Notes: generated from the sequence alone by a model not told the origin. A stretch of 45,601 nucleotides of DNA from Candidatus Faecousia intestinavium (GCA_018715835.1 DVKV01000153.1:1-45601); one strand, 5' to 3'; shown: positions 1-10,062, numbered from the stretch's first letter. Made by a program: numbers and translations.

Positions 1-58
1 TTAGAGCCTCCGGCTCATAACCGGATCGTCCCGGGTTCGAATCCCTGAAGGCCCACCA
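1..58 (+). tRNA. tRNA-Met (CAT anticodon), 5' truncated by window edge
   Basis: Anticodon stem-loop TCCGG-CTCATAA-CCGGA, T-arm GGGTTCGAATCCC, terminal CCA at 56-58. CAT could also be tRNA-Ile2. Confidence 0.85.
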
Positions 59-87
59 GTCTTCTCAGGCCTTCGCCTTTCTCATAT

Positions 88-163
<76 letters not shown>

Positions 164-169
164 GAAATT

Positions 170-205
170 CCCCCCTGACTGTTTCGGCAGTCAGGGGGGT
201 TCTGT
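170..205. terminator. Rho-independent terminator, probably shared by tRNA-Trp and the convergent PucR gene
   Basis: CCCCCCTGACTG / CAGTCAGGGGGG stem followed by a T-rich tract. Confidence 0.8.
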
Positions 206-207
206 TT

Positions 208-1743
208 TCAGCTGAAATCTCCGATCTGATAGGAAATCTGCAGATACAGCCGGGTTTCCGGATTGTTCAGATTGCTGGTAATCAGGGCCTCGATTTTGCT
301 CAGCCGCTGGTACAGCGTGTTTCGGTGGATGTACAGCGCCTCCGCCGCGGCTGTTGCGTTCAGGCCGCAGGCAAGGTAGCAGTACAGTGTCTTCAGCAGC
401 TGGGTATGGTTCTCCCGGTCATAGTCCCGCAGGGTCATCAGGTCGGGATGGCACAGATATTTTCCCTCCATCCGGGAGGTGCCGTAGCGAAGGAAATAGG
501 ACATCACGTATTTTTCAAACCGATAGCTCCACTCATCCGGAGACAGTTCTTTTCCCAGATCCAGCGCCGCCAGGGCCTGGTGATAGTAATTGGGCAGGGA
601 TACAAAATCCCGGAAACCGTAGCTTACCCCCACCCGCAGCACCTGATCCCGGATGAATTGGCTGAGGGAATTCAAAAACGCCTCCCGCTCCATCCCCGCC
701 TGGGTCAGATTCAGGATGCACACAATCCGTTCCTCATAGGTAAAGGCACAGCAGCCGGGGAACCGCCGTTCAATCATCCGGCTCAGACTGAATGCCTGGG
801 AATTTTTCGGGTCCCACAGATCCGGTTCCGTCACAAAGCAAACATAATGATGGTCAATTTTCCATTGCTGGGACTGCAGCTGCCGGTTGAATTCCGGCAG
901 CTCTATTTTTTCATTCCGCAGGAGTCTGGTGAGAAACTGAAGAAAAAACAGCGTTTCTGCCCGGGAAAACCGATGAATCACCAGACTCCGGCACAGATAC
1001 CGGGAAAAAAAGAGCAGCAGCTGACGATCCGGCACCGTGATGGGCTGGTCCATCTCCAGTACCGCCAGGTACAGCGTGGCTCCCTCCTCCTGAACCTGCA
1101 GAAACAGGGCGCCGCAGTCCAGGGTATCACTGGACAGATAGAAAAGTCCCTGCCGTTCCCACCGGGTCCGGAACTCCCGGCTCATCCGGATCTGACTGAC
1201 CATTTCCGCAGACAGACTGGGGGTCTGCTGAGGATACCGTCCCGGTTCCCAGTCCAGAGGATTGGTCCGGCGGGGCCTGAGCAGCAGGGAGAAGCTGTTG
1301 TCCATCAGAATGATGGGATTTCCCAGATACTGTTCGCACAGTGCCGCCAGCTCTTCCGGGGGTGCCCCGGCAATCAGCCGTTCCTGAATCCGCAGTTCCA
1401 TCCGGCGGTAGTCCTGAAAAATCTCCTCCAGTTCATTGAACTGCCGGAAAAAATCCATTCCATCCTCCGGCACCCAGATCAGCACATCCGCATCCAGATC
1501 TGCGAACACCGCCGGGTCTGGGTCTCCCAGTACGATCAGGGTAACCCCCGAAGGGCAGGCGGGCTTTTCTTCTCCCCATTTCCCGGGAAGGACATATGCC
1601 GCCGACGCATCCCAGGGTCCTTCCCCACAGTACAATCTCAGTTCCGTCAGTCTCATGGGTTCTTGGTCTGATCTTCCCCGGGCGGCCACCCTGGTTTGCC
1701 CCCGGGTGATTTTTTTTACAATCAGCTCCAGGCTGAGTTTCAT
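208..1743 (-). CDS. PucR-family transcriptional regulator
   Basis: 511 aa; C-terminal PucR HTH pattern (LNATAAAEALYIHRNTLYQRLSKIEAL). Confidence 0.88.
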   Translation of the reverse strand: MKLSLELIVKKITRGQTRVAARGRSDQEPMRLTELRLYCGEGPWDASAAYVLPGKWGEEKPACPSGVTLIVLGDPDPAVFADLDADVLIWVPEDGMDFFRQFNELEEIFQDYRRMELRIQERLIAGAPPEELAALCEQYLGNPIILMDNSFSLLLRPRRTNPLDWEPGRYPQQTPSLSAEMVSQIRMSREFRTRWERQGLFYLSSDTLDCGALFLQVQEEGATLYLAVLEMDQPITVPDRQLLLFFSRYLCRSLVIHRFSRAETLFFLQFLTRLLRNEKIELPEFNRQLQSQQWKIDHHYVCFVTEPDLWDPKNSQAFSLSRMIERRFPGCCAFTYEERIVCILNLTQAGMEREAFLNSLSQFIRDQVLRVGVSYGFRDFVSLPNYYHQALAALDLGKELSPDEWSYRFEKYVMSYFLRYGTSRMEGKYLCHPDLMTLRDYDRENHTQLLKTLYCYLACGLNATAAAEALYIHRNTLYQRLSKIEALITSNLNNPETRLYLQISYQIGDFS

Positions 1744-1978
1744 TCTCCCATCCCGCCTTTCTCCCGCTTGTTCAGACTACTATATCCCATAACAGCGGAT
1801 TTGTCAAAGAGAAGATCCGCCCCAGAGTGTGCACAATGCACATTATTAATTCAAAAGAGTGAGACTTTCGCCTCTATCACATTTTGTCGAAAAATGCTAA
1901 ACTGAAGGCATGAAGTTCGTCCGGATTAGACGGACTACCCAATTTGGCATTCTGCCAGATATAGAGGAGGGTTTTCCC

Positions 1979-3166
1979 ATGACCGGTATCAACAAGAAAC
2001 AAATGATAGGTATCTTCGCTTTCTGTGTGGCGGCGATGTCCAGCAACATGACTATGGGCATTATTGCCTACATCATGCAGGCATACTCCAACGTCGCACC
2101 CACCACCGTTTCCCAGATCCTGACCATGCCCGCCCTGGTGGGCACTGCGTATGCCTTCTGCGTGGGCATTCTACACAAGAGAATCCCGGCAAAATATCTG
2201 ATGCTTCTGGCCCAGAGCTGTCTGTTCCTGTACGGTATGATCTTCCTGTTCCTGGGCGGCACGGCCCCCATCTGGGTTCTGATGTGCGCCTCCGGCCTGA
2301 TCGGCATCAGCCAGGGCTCCACCAACACCCTGCTGGCCATCGCTCTGAGCGAAGCAGTCCCCGACGGCAACAAGCGCGGCGGTATCCTGGGCATCTGCAT
2401 GGCAGTTATGAATATCGGCGGTGTGTTCTTCTCTACCGTGGGCGGTATGCTGGCAGTCAACCGCTGGAATGATGCATACTACTTGTACTTCATCGTCCTG
2501 GTGACACTGGTTATTCAGGTGATCTGCCTGCCCAAAGGCGCCATTCAGTCCGCCCCCGCTCCTGAGCATACCGAAACCAAGAAAACAACCGGTAAGCTCC
2601 CGCTGAAGGTGTGGATCATTTCCGCCCATTACTTCATCTTCTTCCTGGCGCTGTATGTCTACGGCACCAACATCTCGGAGTACATCATCACCACCCACCA
2701 GCTGGGCACCTCTGCCGAAGCCGGCATTGCCTCCTCCATGGTTACTGTGGGCGGCATTGCTGCCGGTGCCCTGTTCGGCCTGTACTCCAAATTCCTGAAG
2801 AAGTTTACCGTGCCTGTCCTGATGGGACTGTGCGTGGTGGGACTGGTTATCCCCATTGTGATCACCACCAACGTGTTTGCCCTGTTCTTCTGCGGCCTGA
2901 TTCTGGGCTTTGCCATGTCCGGCTGCAACCCCTACATCATGAGTTACATGGGACAAATTGTACCTGGTGAACAGTATTCCAAGGCGCTGTCCATTTTCGC
3001 CGGCTTTATGAACGGCGGTATGTGCGTGGCCATCACCGTGCTGGCCTTCCTGACTGGGCTGGTCTGCGGTGACCCCGGCCACGTTCCCACCAAGTTTATG
3101 GTGGGTGCTGTCTTGGCGGGAATCGCTTTTGTCACCTCGTTCCCCATTTACGTCACCAAGGATTAA
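1979..3166 (+). CDS. MFS transporter
   Basis: Twelve-TM-like hydrophobic protein. Start set at ATG 1979 (MTGINKKQ) behind SD GAGGAGGG rather than the ORF-track start at 1910. Confidence 0.88.
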   Translation: MTGINKKQMIGIFAFCVAAMSSNMTMGIIAYIMQAYSNVAPTTVSQILTMPALVGTAYAFCVGILHKRIPAKYLMLLAQSCLFLYGMIFLFLGGTAPIWVLMCASGLIGISQGSTNTLLAIALSEAVPDGNKRGGILGICMAVMNIGGVFFSTVGGMLAVNRWNDAYYLYFIVLVTLVIQVICLPKGAIQSAPAPEHTETKKTTGKLPLKVWIISAHYFIFFLALYVYGTNISEYIITTHQLGTSAEAGIASSMVTVGGIAAGALFGLYSKFLKKFTVPVLMGLCVVGLVIPIVITTNVFALFFCGLILGFAMSGCNPYIMSYMGQIVPGEQYSKALSIFAGFMNGGMCVAITVLAFLTGLVCGDPGHVPTKFMVGAVLAGIAFVTSFPIYVTKD

Positions 3167-3188
3167 CATTCTGAAAAAGGAGGAAATT

Positions 3189-4274
3189 ATGAAACCCACT
3201 GCATTTGACGAAAAAGAGCTGCAAGCGATCCGCACGGAAAAGAACTTTATGGGAGCAGAATTTCCCATCTTCAACACCCCCATCTCCCTGAAGGAGGGCT
3301 GTGTCAGTGCCATGCGGGACAAGGAGCCCTGGTGGGTTCTGAACGGTACAGAGCAGATTCTCTTCTGCCCCTCTGTCATTCCCGATCATGTGGCCCGGGG
3401 CTTCTGCTTCGAGGCGGTTCCCGTTCCCCGGGAGCGGTTCGGCGGCAAGGATATGTTCGGTGTGGAATGGGAGTACATTGACGTTGCCGGCGGCTCCATG
3501 GTCAAGCCAGGCGCCCCCCTGCTGGAAGACGCCAATGACTGGAAAGAGGTCGTCCATTTCCCGGACATTGACAGCTGGGACTGGGAAGGCAGCGGCGAGA
3601 TGAACCGGGAGTACCTGTCCGGCGACAAGGCCGCCGCTATGACACTGCTCAATGGCTGCTGGTTTGAGCGGCTGATCTCCTTTATGGACTTTGAAGGCGC
3701 TGCCATGGCCCTGATGGATGAGGACCAGGAGGATGCACTGAAAGAGCTGATTCACGAAATTACCAGCCTGTACATCCGGATCATTGACAAGGCCTGCTCG
3801 GTGTACAAGCTGGACGGTTTCCAGATTCATGACGACTGGGGCAGCCAGATGGCCCCCTTCTTCTCTGAGAAAATTGCCCGGACCTTCTTCCTGCCGGAAA
3901 TGAAGCGGCTGGTGGATCATGTCCATGAGAAGAATATGTTCATCGAACTGCACAGCTGCGGCCATGTGGAAAAGCGCTGCAACATCTTTGTGGAAGCCGG
4001 CTTCGATGCCTGGTCCCCCATGCCCATGAACGATACCGCCGCCCTGGTGGAAGCCTACGGCGACAAGATCGTGATCGGTGCCATCAACGACAAGCCCTTC
4101 CCTGCCGGCGCCTCCGAGGAAACCCAGCGCGCCTGCGCCCGGGATTTTGTCCAGCGTTTCTGCAAGTCCGGCAAGCCGGTATCTCTTTCCTTCTACAATG
4201 ATCCCAAGCAGTCCACCCCCGCTTTCCTGGAAGAACTCTACCGGGCCAGCCGGGAACTGTACGCAAAAGGATAA
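3189..4274 (+). CDS. Uroporphyrinogen decarboxylase family protein (MtaA/CmuA-like methyltransferase fold)
   Basis: UroD-family architecture with HxCG motif (ELHSCGHV). Start ATG 3189 behind SD AAGGAGGA. Confidence 0.85.
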   Translation: MKPTAFDEKELQAIRTEKNFMGAEFPIFNTPISLKEGCVSAMRDKEPWWVLNGTEQILFCPSVIPDHVARGFCFEAVPVPRERFGGKDMFGVEWEYIDVAGGSMVKPGAPLLEDANDWKEVVHFPDIDSWDWEGSGEMNREYLSGDKAAAMTLLNGCWFERLISFMDFEGAAMALMDEDQEDALKELIHEITSLYIRIIDKACSVYKLDGFQIHDDWGSQMAPFFSEKIARTFFLPEMKRLVDHVHEKNMFIELHSCGHVEKRCNIFVEAGFDAWSPMPMNDTAALVEAYGDKIVIGAINDKPFPAGASEETQRACARDFVQRFCKSGKPVSLSFYNDPKQSTPAFLEELYRASRELYAKG

Positions 4275-4290
4275 TCTGCCGATACAAAAT

Positions 4291-4324
4291 GGGCAGCCCC
4301 GCTGGGGGCTGCCCAAGTTTTTTT
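4291..4324 (+). terminator. Rho-independent terminator after the MFS-UroD operon
   Basis: GGGCAGCCCC-GCT-GGGGGCTGCCC followed by TTTTTTT. Confidence 0.88.
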
Positions 4325-4327
4325 CTG

Positions 4328-5218
4328 TCAGCTAGCCTGCCGAAACCCAACCCATAGGACAAACACAACAATCAGCAGATAGATCAGGACCACCAGGGTA
4401 TAGTTCCAGAAACCGACTTTCCTAAAAATGAGCTGCGTATCTTTCTCCCAAGGGAGCAGTTCCCCATCCTCGGCCTTTCCAAGGCAATCATAGATCCGCA
4501 TTTCTTTCAGCAGCGGTGCATGGAATCCCAGTCCATAAATCAGGACATTTATGGTGCGGTCTGTGGCTTGCTGGAAGGTAAGTCTCTCTCCGTTCCGGTT
4601 GGTCACCCGAATCCCCAGCAGAAGCTTCCCCGGGGTCCAGCCCACCGCCCACAGCAGCAGCGGTTCCAGTGCGGCATTATACAGAACCAGCACTGCCCAT
4701 TGCGCAAGATGGACATTCCACCCCGCCCGCAGCTGCATCCATAGACCCGGGAAGGCGGCGTATGCCATCGCCAGAATCAGCACCCCATCCACGCCTCTGG
4801 CCCAGTACCGCCGCCAGGGGTGACGGTCGGAAATCAGGGCATCCTGGGTTTCCCGTCCCTTCAGGCGCTCCAGATACGGTTCCGGCTCCAGGGACGGATA
4901 TTCCTCCCCATTCTGCCGGATTTGCCGGATAACCTGGGTCACGTCGCTCAGCCGTTTCTTCTCCTCCTGAATCCGAACCAGCTGCCCGGCCAGCACCCCA
5001 TCCAGGGATGCCTTGCCCTGCTGTAAGGCCTTCACCTGCTCCATAGGTACGTCCAGCAGGCGCAGCAGCCGCACCCGCTTCAGTTCCTCCACATCTTCGG
5101 CGCTGTAACTTCGATAGCCGCTGTCGGTCCGCCCCGGCTGAATCAGCCCCTGGGCCTCGTAGAAGCGGATATTGGCCTTGGTGATTCCCGTCTGTCTTTC
5201 CACATCCTTGATGGTCAT
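4328..5218 (-). CDS. MerR-family regulator fused to a C-terminal RDD-like membrane domain
   Basis: N-term MerR HTH (MTIKDVERQTGITKANIRFYEAQGLIQPGRTDSGYRSYS); C-term TM segments with RDD-type WRRYWARGVDGVLI...GWTPGKLLLGIRVTNRNGERLTF. Confidence 0.85.
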   Translation of the reverse strand: MTIKDVERQTGITKANIRFYEAQGLIQPGRTDSGYRSYSAEDVEELKRVRLLRLLDVPMEQVKALQQGKASLDGVLAGQLVRIQEEKKRLSDVTQVIRQIRQNGEEYPSLEPEPYLERLKGRETQDALISDRHPWRRYWARGVDGVLILAMAYAAFPGLWMQLRAGWNVHLAQWAVLVLYNAALEPLLLWAVGWTPGKLLLGIRVTNRNGERLTFQQATDRTINVLIYGLGFHAPLLKEMRIYDCLGKAEDGELLPWEKDTQLIFRKVGFWNYTLVVLIYLLIVVFVLWVGFRQAS

Positions 5219-5323
5219 GGAAAACCCTCCTTTCTTACCTCCAGTATAAGGGGTAAAGCAGGTTGAATGTCAAGTTCTTTTTCTTTTTTCGGAAAAAAGC
5301 AGGTTCTTTTTCTTCCCCGGAAA

Positions 5324-5352
5324 TTGTAAATGCTTGACAGGTGTGCTATAAT
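5324..5352 (+). promoter_or_regulatory. Putative sigma-A promoter of proS
   Basis: TTGTAA (5324-5329), 17 bp, TATAAT (5347-5352). Confidence 0.6.
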
Positions 5353-5451
5353 AGGGAGCACGAAACGTGCCCTCCGTCCTGGTTTTCCCGGGGAAGGCAC
5401 CTTATTTCCGGAAATTTTTTCAATTTTCCACCAAGAGAGGTTTTATCAGGT

Positions 5452-6888
5452 ATGGCAAAAGAAAAGAAGGTCGAGCAGATCACCGATATGGAGGTGGATT
5501 TTGCTCAGTGGTTCACTGATGTGTGCAAAAAAGCCCAGCTGATTGACTATTCGTCCATCAAGGGCGTGTTCATCTACCGGCCCTATGGCTACGCCATCTG
5601 GGAAAATATCCAGAACATCCTGGACAAGGAATTCAAGAAAGTAGGCGTGGAGAACGTCTATATGCCCCTGCTGATTCCCGAAAGCCTGCTGCAGAAGGAG
5701 AAGGACCACATTGAGGGCTTTGCTCCGGAGTGCGCCTGGGTCACCATGGGCGGCAGTGAAGAGCTGGAGGAGCGCTACTGCATCCGTCCCACCTCGGAAA
5801 CCCTGTTCTGCGATCATTTCGCCCAGATCATCCAGTCCCACCGGGATCTGCCCCTGAAGTACAACCAGTGGTGCAGCGTGCTGCGCTGGGAGAAGACCTC
5901 CCGGCCCTTCCTGCGTCACCGGGAGTTCCTGTGGCAGGAAGGCCACACCATGCACGCCACTGCGGAGGAAGCCCAGGACTTCACCCGGCAGATGCTGAAC
6001 ATCTACGCCGACTTCTGTGAAAACGTGCTGGCCATGCCCGTCACCCGGGGCCAGAAGACCGACAAGGAGAAGTTCAACGGCGCCGAGGCCACCTATACCA
6101 TCGAGTGCATGATGCACGACCGGAAGGCCCTCCAGGCCGGCACCTCCCACTATTTCGGTGACGGCTTTGCCCGGGCTTTTGACATCGCCTACACCGACAA
6201 GAACAACCAGAAGGTCACCCCCTTCGAGACCTCCTGGGGCGTGTCCACCCGGCTCATCGGCGGCATTATCATGACCCACGGCGACAACAACGGCCTGATG
6301 CTGCCCCCCAAGGTGGCTCCCATCCAGGTGGTGGTTCTGCCCATCGCCCAGCACAAGCCCGGCGTTCTGGAAGGCGCCAGCGCCCTGCGGGACCGTCTGA
6401 TTCAGGCGGGCTACCGGGTGAAGATGGACGACTCCGACAACTCCATGGGCTGGAAGTGCGCCGAGTACGAAATGAAGGGCGTGCCCCTGCGGGTGGAGTG
6501 CGGCCCCCGGGATCTGGAAAACGGCCAGGTGGTCCTGGTTCGCCGGAACGACGGCGAAAAGACCGTGGTCAAGCTGGAGGAACTGGAGTCTGCCGTTGCC
6601 CAGCAGCTGGAGCTGGTTCACCAGGGAATGTACGACCGGGCCAAGAAGAACCTGGAAGAGCACATCTACGAGGCCCACACCCTGGAAGAGGCCAAGGAAA
6701 TTCAGCAGACCCAGGGCGGTTTCGTCAAGACCATGTGGTGCGGTGACGAGGCCTGCGAGCTGAAGATGAAGGAAGTGGCAGGAATGTCTTCCCGCTGCAT
6801 CCCCTTTGCTCAGGAGCATCTGGGCGATACCTGCCCCTGCTGCGGCAAGCCCGCCAGCAAGATGATCTACTGGGGCGTAGCATACTAA
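5452..6888 (+). CDS. proS: Proline--tRNA ligase, short archaeal/eukaryal-type
   Basis: Class II aaRS motifs ([42 protein letters not shown]). Start ATG 5452 after AGAGAGG. Confidence 0.95.
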   Translation: MAKEKKVEQITDMEVDFAQWFTDVCKKAQLIDYSSIKGVFIYRPYGYAIWENIQNILDKEFKKVGVENVYMPLLIPESLLQKEKDHIEGFAPECAWVTMGGSEELEERYCIRPTSETLFCDHFAQIIQSHRDLPLKYNQWCSVLRWEKTSRPFLRHREFLWQEGHTMHATAEEAQDFTRQMLNIYADFCENVLAMPVTRGQKTDKEKFNGAEATYTIECMMHDRKALQAGTSHYFGDGFARAFDIAYTDKNNQKVTPFETSWGVSTRLIGGIIMTHGDNNGLMLPPKVAPIQVVVLPIAQHKPGVLEGASALRDRLIQAGYRVKMDDSDNSMGWKCAEYEMKGVPLRVECGPRDLENGQVVLVRRNDGEKTVVKLEELESAVAQQLELVHQGMYDRAKKNLEEHIYEAHTLEEAKEIQQTQGGFVKTMWCGDEACELKMKEVAGMSSRCIPFAQEHLGDTCPCCGKPASKMIYWGVAY

Positions 6889-6901
6889 GATTCAGTCATC
6901 C

Positions 6902-6941
6902 GGGCCGCAGGCGTGCCTTTCGGCGCTCCTGCGGCCCTTTT
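6902..6941 (+). terminator. Rho-independent terminator after proS
   Basis: GGGCCGCAGG...CCTGCGGCCC followed by TTTT. Confidence 0.75.
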
Positions 6942-6959
6942 CAGCGAATTGGGGGAATT

Positions 6960-7466
6960 ATGAATCGGATTCTGATTATCGGCTGCGGCGGCAGCGGAAA
7001 GTCCACCCTGGCCCGGTCCTTGGGAAAACGGCTGCGGCTTCCGGTGGTGCACCTGGACCAGCTGTGGTGGCGCAGAGGCTGGCAAAACGTCAGCATTCAG
7101 GAATTTGACCGTCAGCTGGGGGAAGTCCTGGCCACCGACGCCTGGATCATTGACGGCAACTACAGCCGGACCATGGAGCGCCGGCTGGAGCGGTGCGACA
7201 CCATCGTATACCTGGATTTCAGCCGCTGGGCCTGCCTGTGGGGCGTCTTCCAGCGAGTGTTGAGCAATCGGGGGCAGACCCGTCCGGACATGGCTCCCGG
7301 CTGTCCGGAACGACTGGACTGGGCTTTTTTCAAGTGGATCTGGAATTTCAACCGGGAGAACCGGACCCAGAACTACCTTTGGCTGGCCAAGGCCCGGCAT
7401 GCCCGCAGCATCGTCCTGCGCAGCCGGAAAGAAGTTCAGGCCTTCTTGCAGCAGCTGCCTGTATAA
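6960..7466 (+). CDS. P-loop NTPase, adenylate kinase-like / topology-modulation-protein family
   Basis: Walker A GCGGSGKST near N-terminus; HLDQLWWRRGW and WIIDGNYSRT motifs typical of the family. Confidence 0.8.
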   Translation: MNRILIIGCGGSGKSTLARSLGKRLRLPVVHLDQLWWRRGWQNVSIQEFDRQLGEVLATDAWIIDGNYSRTMERRLERCDTIVYLDFSRWACLWGVFQRVLSNRGQTRPDMAPGCPERLDWAFFKWIWNFNRENRTQNYLWLAKARHARSIVLRSRKEVQAFLQQLPV

Positions 7467-7470
7467 CCCG

Positions 7471-7500
7471 CCGCGCAAGCATTTTGCTTGCGCGGTTTTC
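7471..7500 (+). terminator. Rho-independent terminator
   Basis: CCGCGCAAGCA / TGCTTGCGCGG followed by TTTT. Confidence 0.8.
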
Positions 7501-7651
7501 CCGTTTTCCGAAAAATTTTTTGTAGGAGTACCCTGATCAAAACCCATTCAAACCCCCGGCAATCCCCCGGATTTTCGGAAATGACACGCTTTTTTTCTTC
7601 TCTTTCTTTCCTCCCTGGGTTTCCCTTGAATCGGACGGAAATCTTCCCCTC

Positions 7652-7680
7652 TTGACAAACCGATGCACTTGTGGCAATAT
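7652..7680 (+). promoter_or_regulatory. Putative nrdD promoter, -10 region overlapped by the first NrdR box
   Basis: TTGACA at 7652-7657; 17 bp later CAATAT (7675-7680) inside the NrdR box. Confidence 0.55.
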
Positions 7681-7687
7681 ATTGTGG
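7672..7687 (+). promoter_or_regulatory. NrdR box 1
   Basis: TGGCAATATATTGTGG, matches the NrdR palindrome core. Confidence 0.8.
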
Positions 7688-7703
7688 AGGTTTTTAAGAA
7701 CAA

Positions 7704-7719
7704 ACACAATATATAGTGT
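7704..7719 (+). promoter_or_regulatory. NrdR box 2
   Basis: ACACAATATATAGTGT, near-perfect NrdR consensus; 32 bp start-to-start from box 1. Confidence 0.9.
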
Positions 7720-7779
7720 TATGTCATCTTGCCGCGCCCAGCGCCCCCTCAATTTCCTAAGAAAGGCAGGACCAAGCCT

Positions 7780-10062
7780 ATGATTCAGAGCATTATCAAG
7801 CGGGACGGCCGGGTGGTTTTGTACGATCAGAATAAAATCGCCGCCGCCATTCTGCGTTCCATGGAGGCAAGTCACGATGGAAACGCCGCCGACGCCGCCC
7901 GGGTTGCCAACGACGTCCAACGGGATCTGGAGGGCCAGTTCCATAATACATCCCCCAACATCGAAGCCATTCAGGACAGCGTGGAGCGTCAGCTGATGAA
8001 CCATGGCTTCAACGCCGCCGCCAAGGCCTATATTCTCTACCGGGCCAATCGGACCCGGGCCCGGGAGGCCAACACCTCCCTGATGAAGACCATCGATGAA
8101 ATCACCAACATCGATGCCCGGGTCAGCGACATGAAGCGGGACAACGCCAACATCGACGGCAACACTGCCATGGGCGCCATGCTCCAGATCGGGGCCGCCG
8201 GAGCCAAGGCCTACAACGAGATGTACCTGCTCCGCCCGGAGCACGCCAAGGCCTACCGGGAGGGCGACATCCACATCCACGACTTTGACTTCTATTCCCT
8301 GACCACCACCTGCTGCCAGATCGACATCCTCAAACTGTTCCACGGCGGCTTCTCCACCGGTCACGGCTACCTCCGGGAGCCCAACAGCATTCAGAGCTAC
8401 GCCGCTCTGGCCGCCATCGCCATCCAGAGCAACCAGAACGATCAGCACGGCGGCCAGTCCATCCCCAACTTCGATTACGGCATGGCCGAAGGGGTGGCCA
8501 AGACCTACCGCAAGGCCTTCACCCGCCGGCTGAAGGAGGCGGTGGAGGACTATCTGGATCTGCCCGACGAGGATGCCGCCATTCGGGAGCTGATTACCCA
8601 GGCCGAAGAGAGCAGCGGCAAGACTGCCCGTCTGGAAAGCGATCCGGCGTATCTGCAGACCGTTGCGAGTCTGCTTTGCAGCCGCTATGGTCTGGATGCT
8701 TCCAAGGCGGACAAACTGGTAAAGCGGGCCGCTGCCCGGGCTTACGCCAAAACCGACCGGGATACCCAGCAGGCCATGGAGGGCTTCGTCCATAACCTGA
8801 ACACCATGCACTCCCGTGCCGGCGCCCAGACCCCCTTCTCCTCCATCAACTATGGCACCGATACCACTCCCGAAGGCCGGATGGTCATCCGCAACATTCT
8901 GCTGGCGCTGAATGCCGGTCTGGGACACGGGGAGACCTGCATTTTCCCCATCCATATTTTCAAGGTGAAGGAAGGGGTCAACTACAACGAGGGCGACCCC
9001 AACTATGATCTGTTCCGGCTCAGCTGCAAGGTCAGCGCCAAGCGCCTGTTCCCCAACTACACCTTCCTGGACTCCCCTTTCAACCTGCAATACTATGTCC
9101 CCGGTCATCCGGAGACCGAGGTTGCCACCATGGGCTGCCGCACCCGGGTCATGGGCAATGTATACGACCCCACCCGGCAGATCGCCTACTCCCGGGGCAA
9201 CCTGTCCTTCACCTCCATCAACCTGCCCCGGCTGGCCATTGAAAGCCACGGGGACGAGCAGAAGTTCTACCAAGGTCTGGAGGCCATGCTGGAACTGGTG
9301 GCCCAGCAGCTGCTGGACCGGTTCGAAATTCAGGCCAGCAAGCACACCTATAACTTCCCCTTCCTGATGGGACAGGGCGTGTGGCTGGATTCCGACAAGC
9401 TGAGTCTGCAGGATGACCTGCGGGAAGTGCTGAAGCACGGCACCTTGTCCATCGGTTTTATCGGTCTGGCGGAAACCCTCACCGCTCTTTATGGCCATCA
9501 CCATGGAGAGGGTGAGGAGTACGAAAAGAAGGGCCTGGAAATCATCGGCTTCATGCGGGACTTCTGCGATAAGAAATCCCAGGAGATGAAGATGAACTTC
9601 ACCCTTCTGGCCACCCCCGCCGAGGGCCTGTCCGGCCGGTTTATCCGGATGGATCAGAAGCGCTACGGCAAGATCCCCGGCATCACCGACCGGGAGTACT
9701 ACACCAACTCCTTCCACATTCCCGTCTGGTTCCCCATCTCCGTGTACGATAAGATCCGGCTGGAGGCTCCCTACCACGCCCTGTGCAACGCCGGTCACAT
9801 CAGCTATGTGGAGCTGGACGGCGACACCGCCCGGAATGTGGAGGCCTTTGAATCCGTGGTCCGTTGTATGCACGACTTCGGCGTGGGCTACGGCAGCATC
9901 AACCATCCCGTGGACCGGGACCCCATCTGCGGCTATGTGGGCATCATCGGAGACGTATGCCCCCGGTGCGGCCGTCGGGAGGGCGAGCAGATTCCGCCGG
10001 AACGGGTGGACGAGCTGCGAAAGATGTACCCGGAGATGCCTGCTTTCCAGGGCATCCAGTAA
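7780..10062 (+). CDS. nrdD: Anaerobic (class III) ribonucleoside-triphosphate reductase large chain; lacks the terminal glycyl-radical segment
   Basis: N-terminal ATP-cone (MIQSIIKRDGRVVLYDQNKIAAAI), NrdD core, C-terminal CGYVGIIGDVCPRCG zinc-type motif. Ends ...AFQGIQ with no RxxGY motif. Confidence 0.95.
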   Translation: MIQSIIKRDGRVVLYDQNKIAAAILRSMEASHDGNAADAARVANDVQRDLEGQFHNTSPNIEAIQDSVERQLMNHGFNAAAKAYILYRANRTRAREANTSLMKTIDEITNIDARVSDMKRDNANIDGNTAMGAMLQIGAAGAKAYNEMYLLRPEHAKAYREGDIHIHDFDFYSLTTTCCQIDILKLFHGGFSTGHGYLREPNSIQSYAALAAIAIQSNQNDQHGGQSIPNFDYGMAEGVAKTYRKAFTRRLKEAVEDYLDLPDEDAAIRELITQAEESSGKTARLESDPAYLQTVASLLCSRYGLDASKADKLVKRAAARAYAKTDRDTQQAMEGFVHNLNTMHSRAGAQTPFSSINYGTDTTPEGRMVIRNILLALNAGLGHGETCIFPIHIFKVKEGVNYNEGDPNYDLFRLSCKVSAKRLFPNYTFLDSPFNLQYYVPGHPETEVATMGCRTRVMGNVYDPTRQIAYSRGNLSFTSINLPRLAIESHGDEQKFYQGLEAMLELVAQQLLDRFEIQASKHTYNFPFLMGQGVWLDSDKLSLQDDLREVLKHGTLSIGFIGLAETLTALYGHHHGEGEEYEKKGLEIIGFMRDFCDKKSQEMKMNFTLLATPAEGLSGRFIRMDQKRYGKIPGITDREYYTNSFHIPVWFPISVYDKIRLEAPYHALCNAGHISYVELDGDTARNVEAFESVVRCMHDFGVGYGSINHPVDRDPICGYVGIIGDVCPRCGRREGEQIPPERVDELRKMYPEMPAFQGIQ

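Noticed and set aside
5334-5352. TTGACA...TATAAT as the proS promoter
   Set aside because: Spacer is only 7 bp; TTGTAA at 5324-5329 gives the proper 17-bp spacing.
5353-5451. T-box riboswitch in the proS leader
   Set aside because: No AGGGUGGNACCGCG T-box sequence; only small hairpins (GAGCACG-AAA-CGTGCCCTC).
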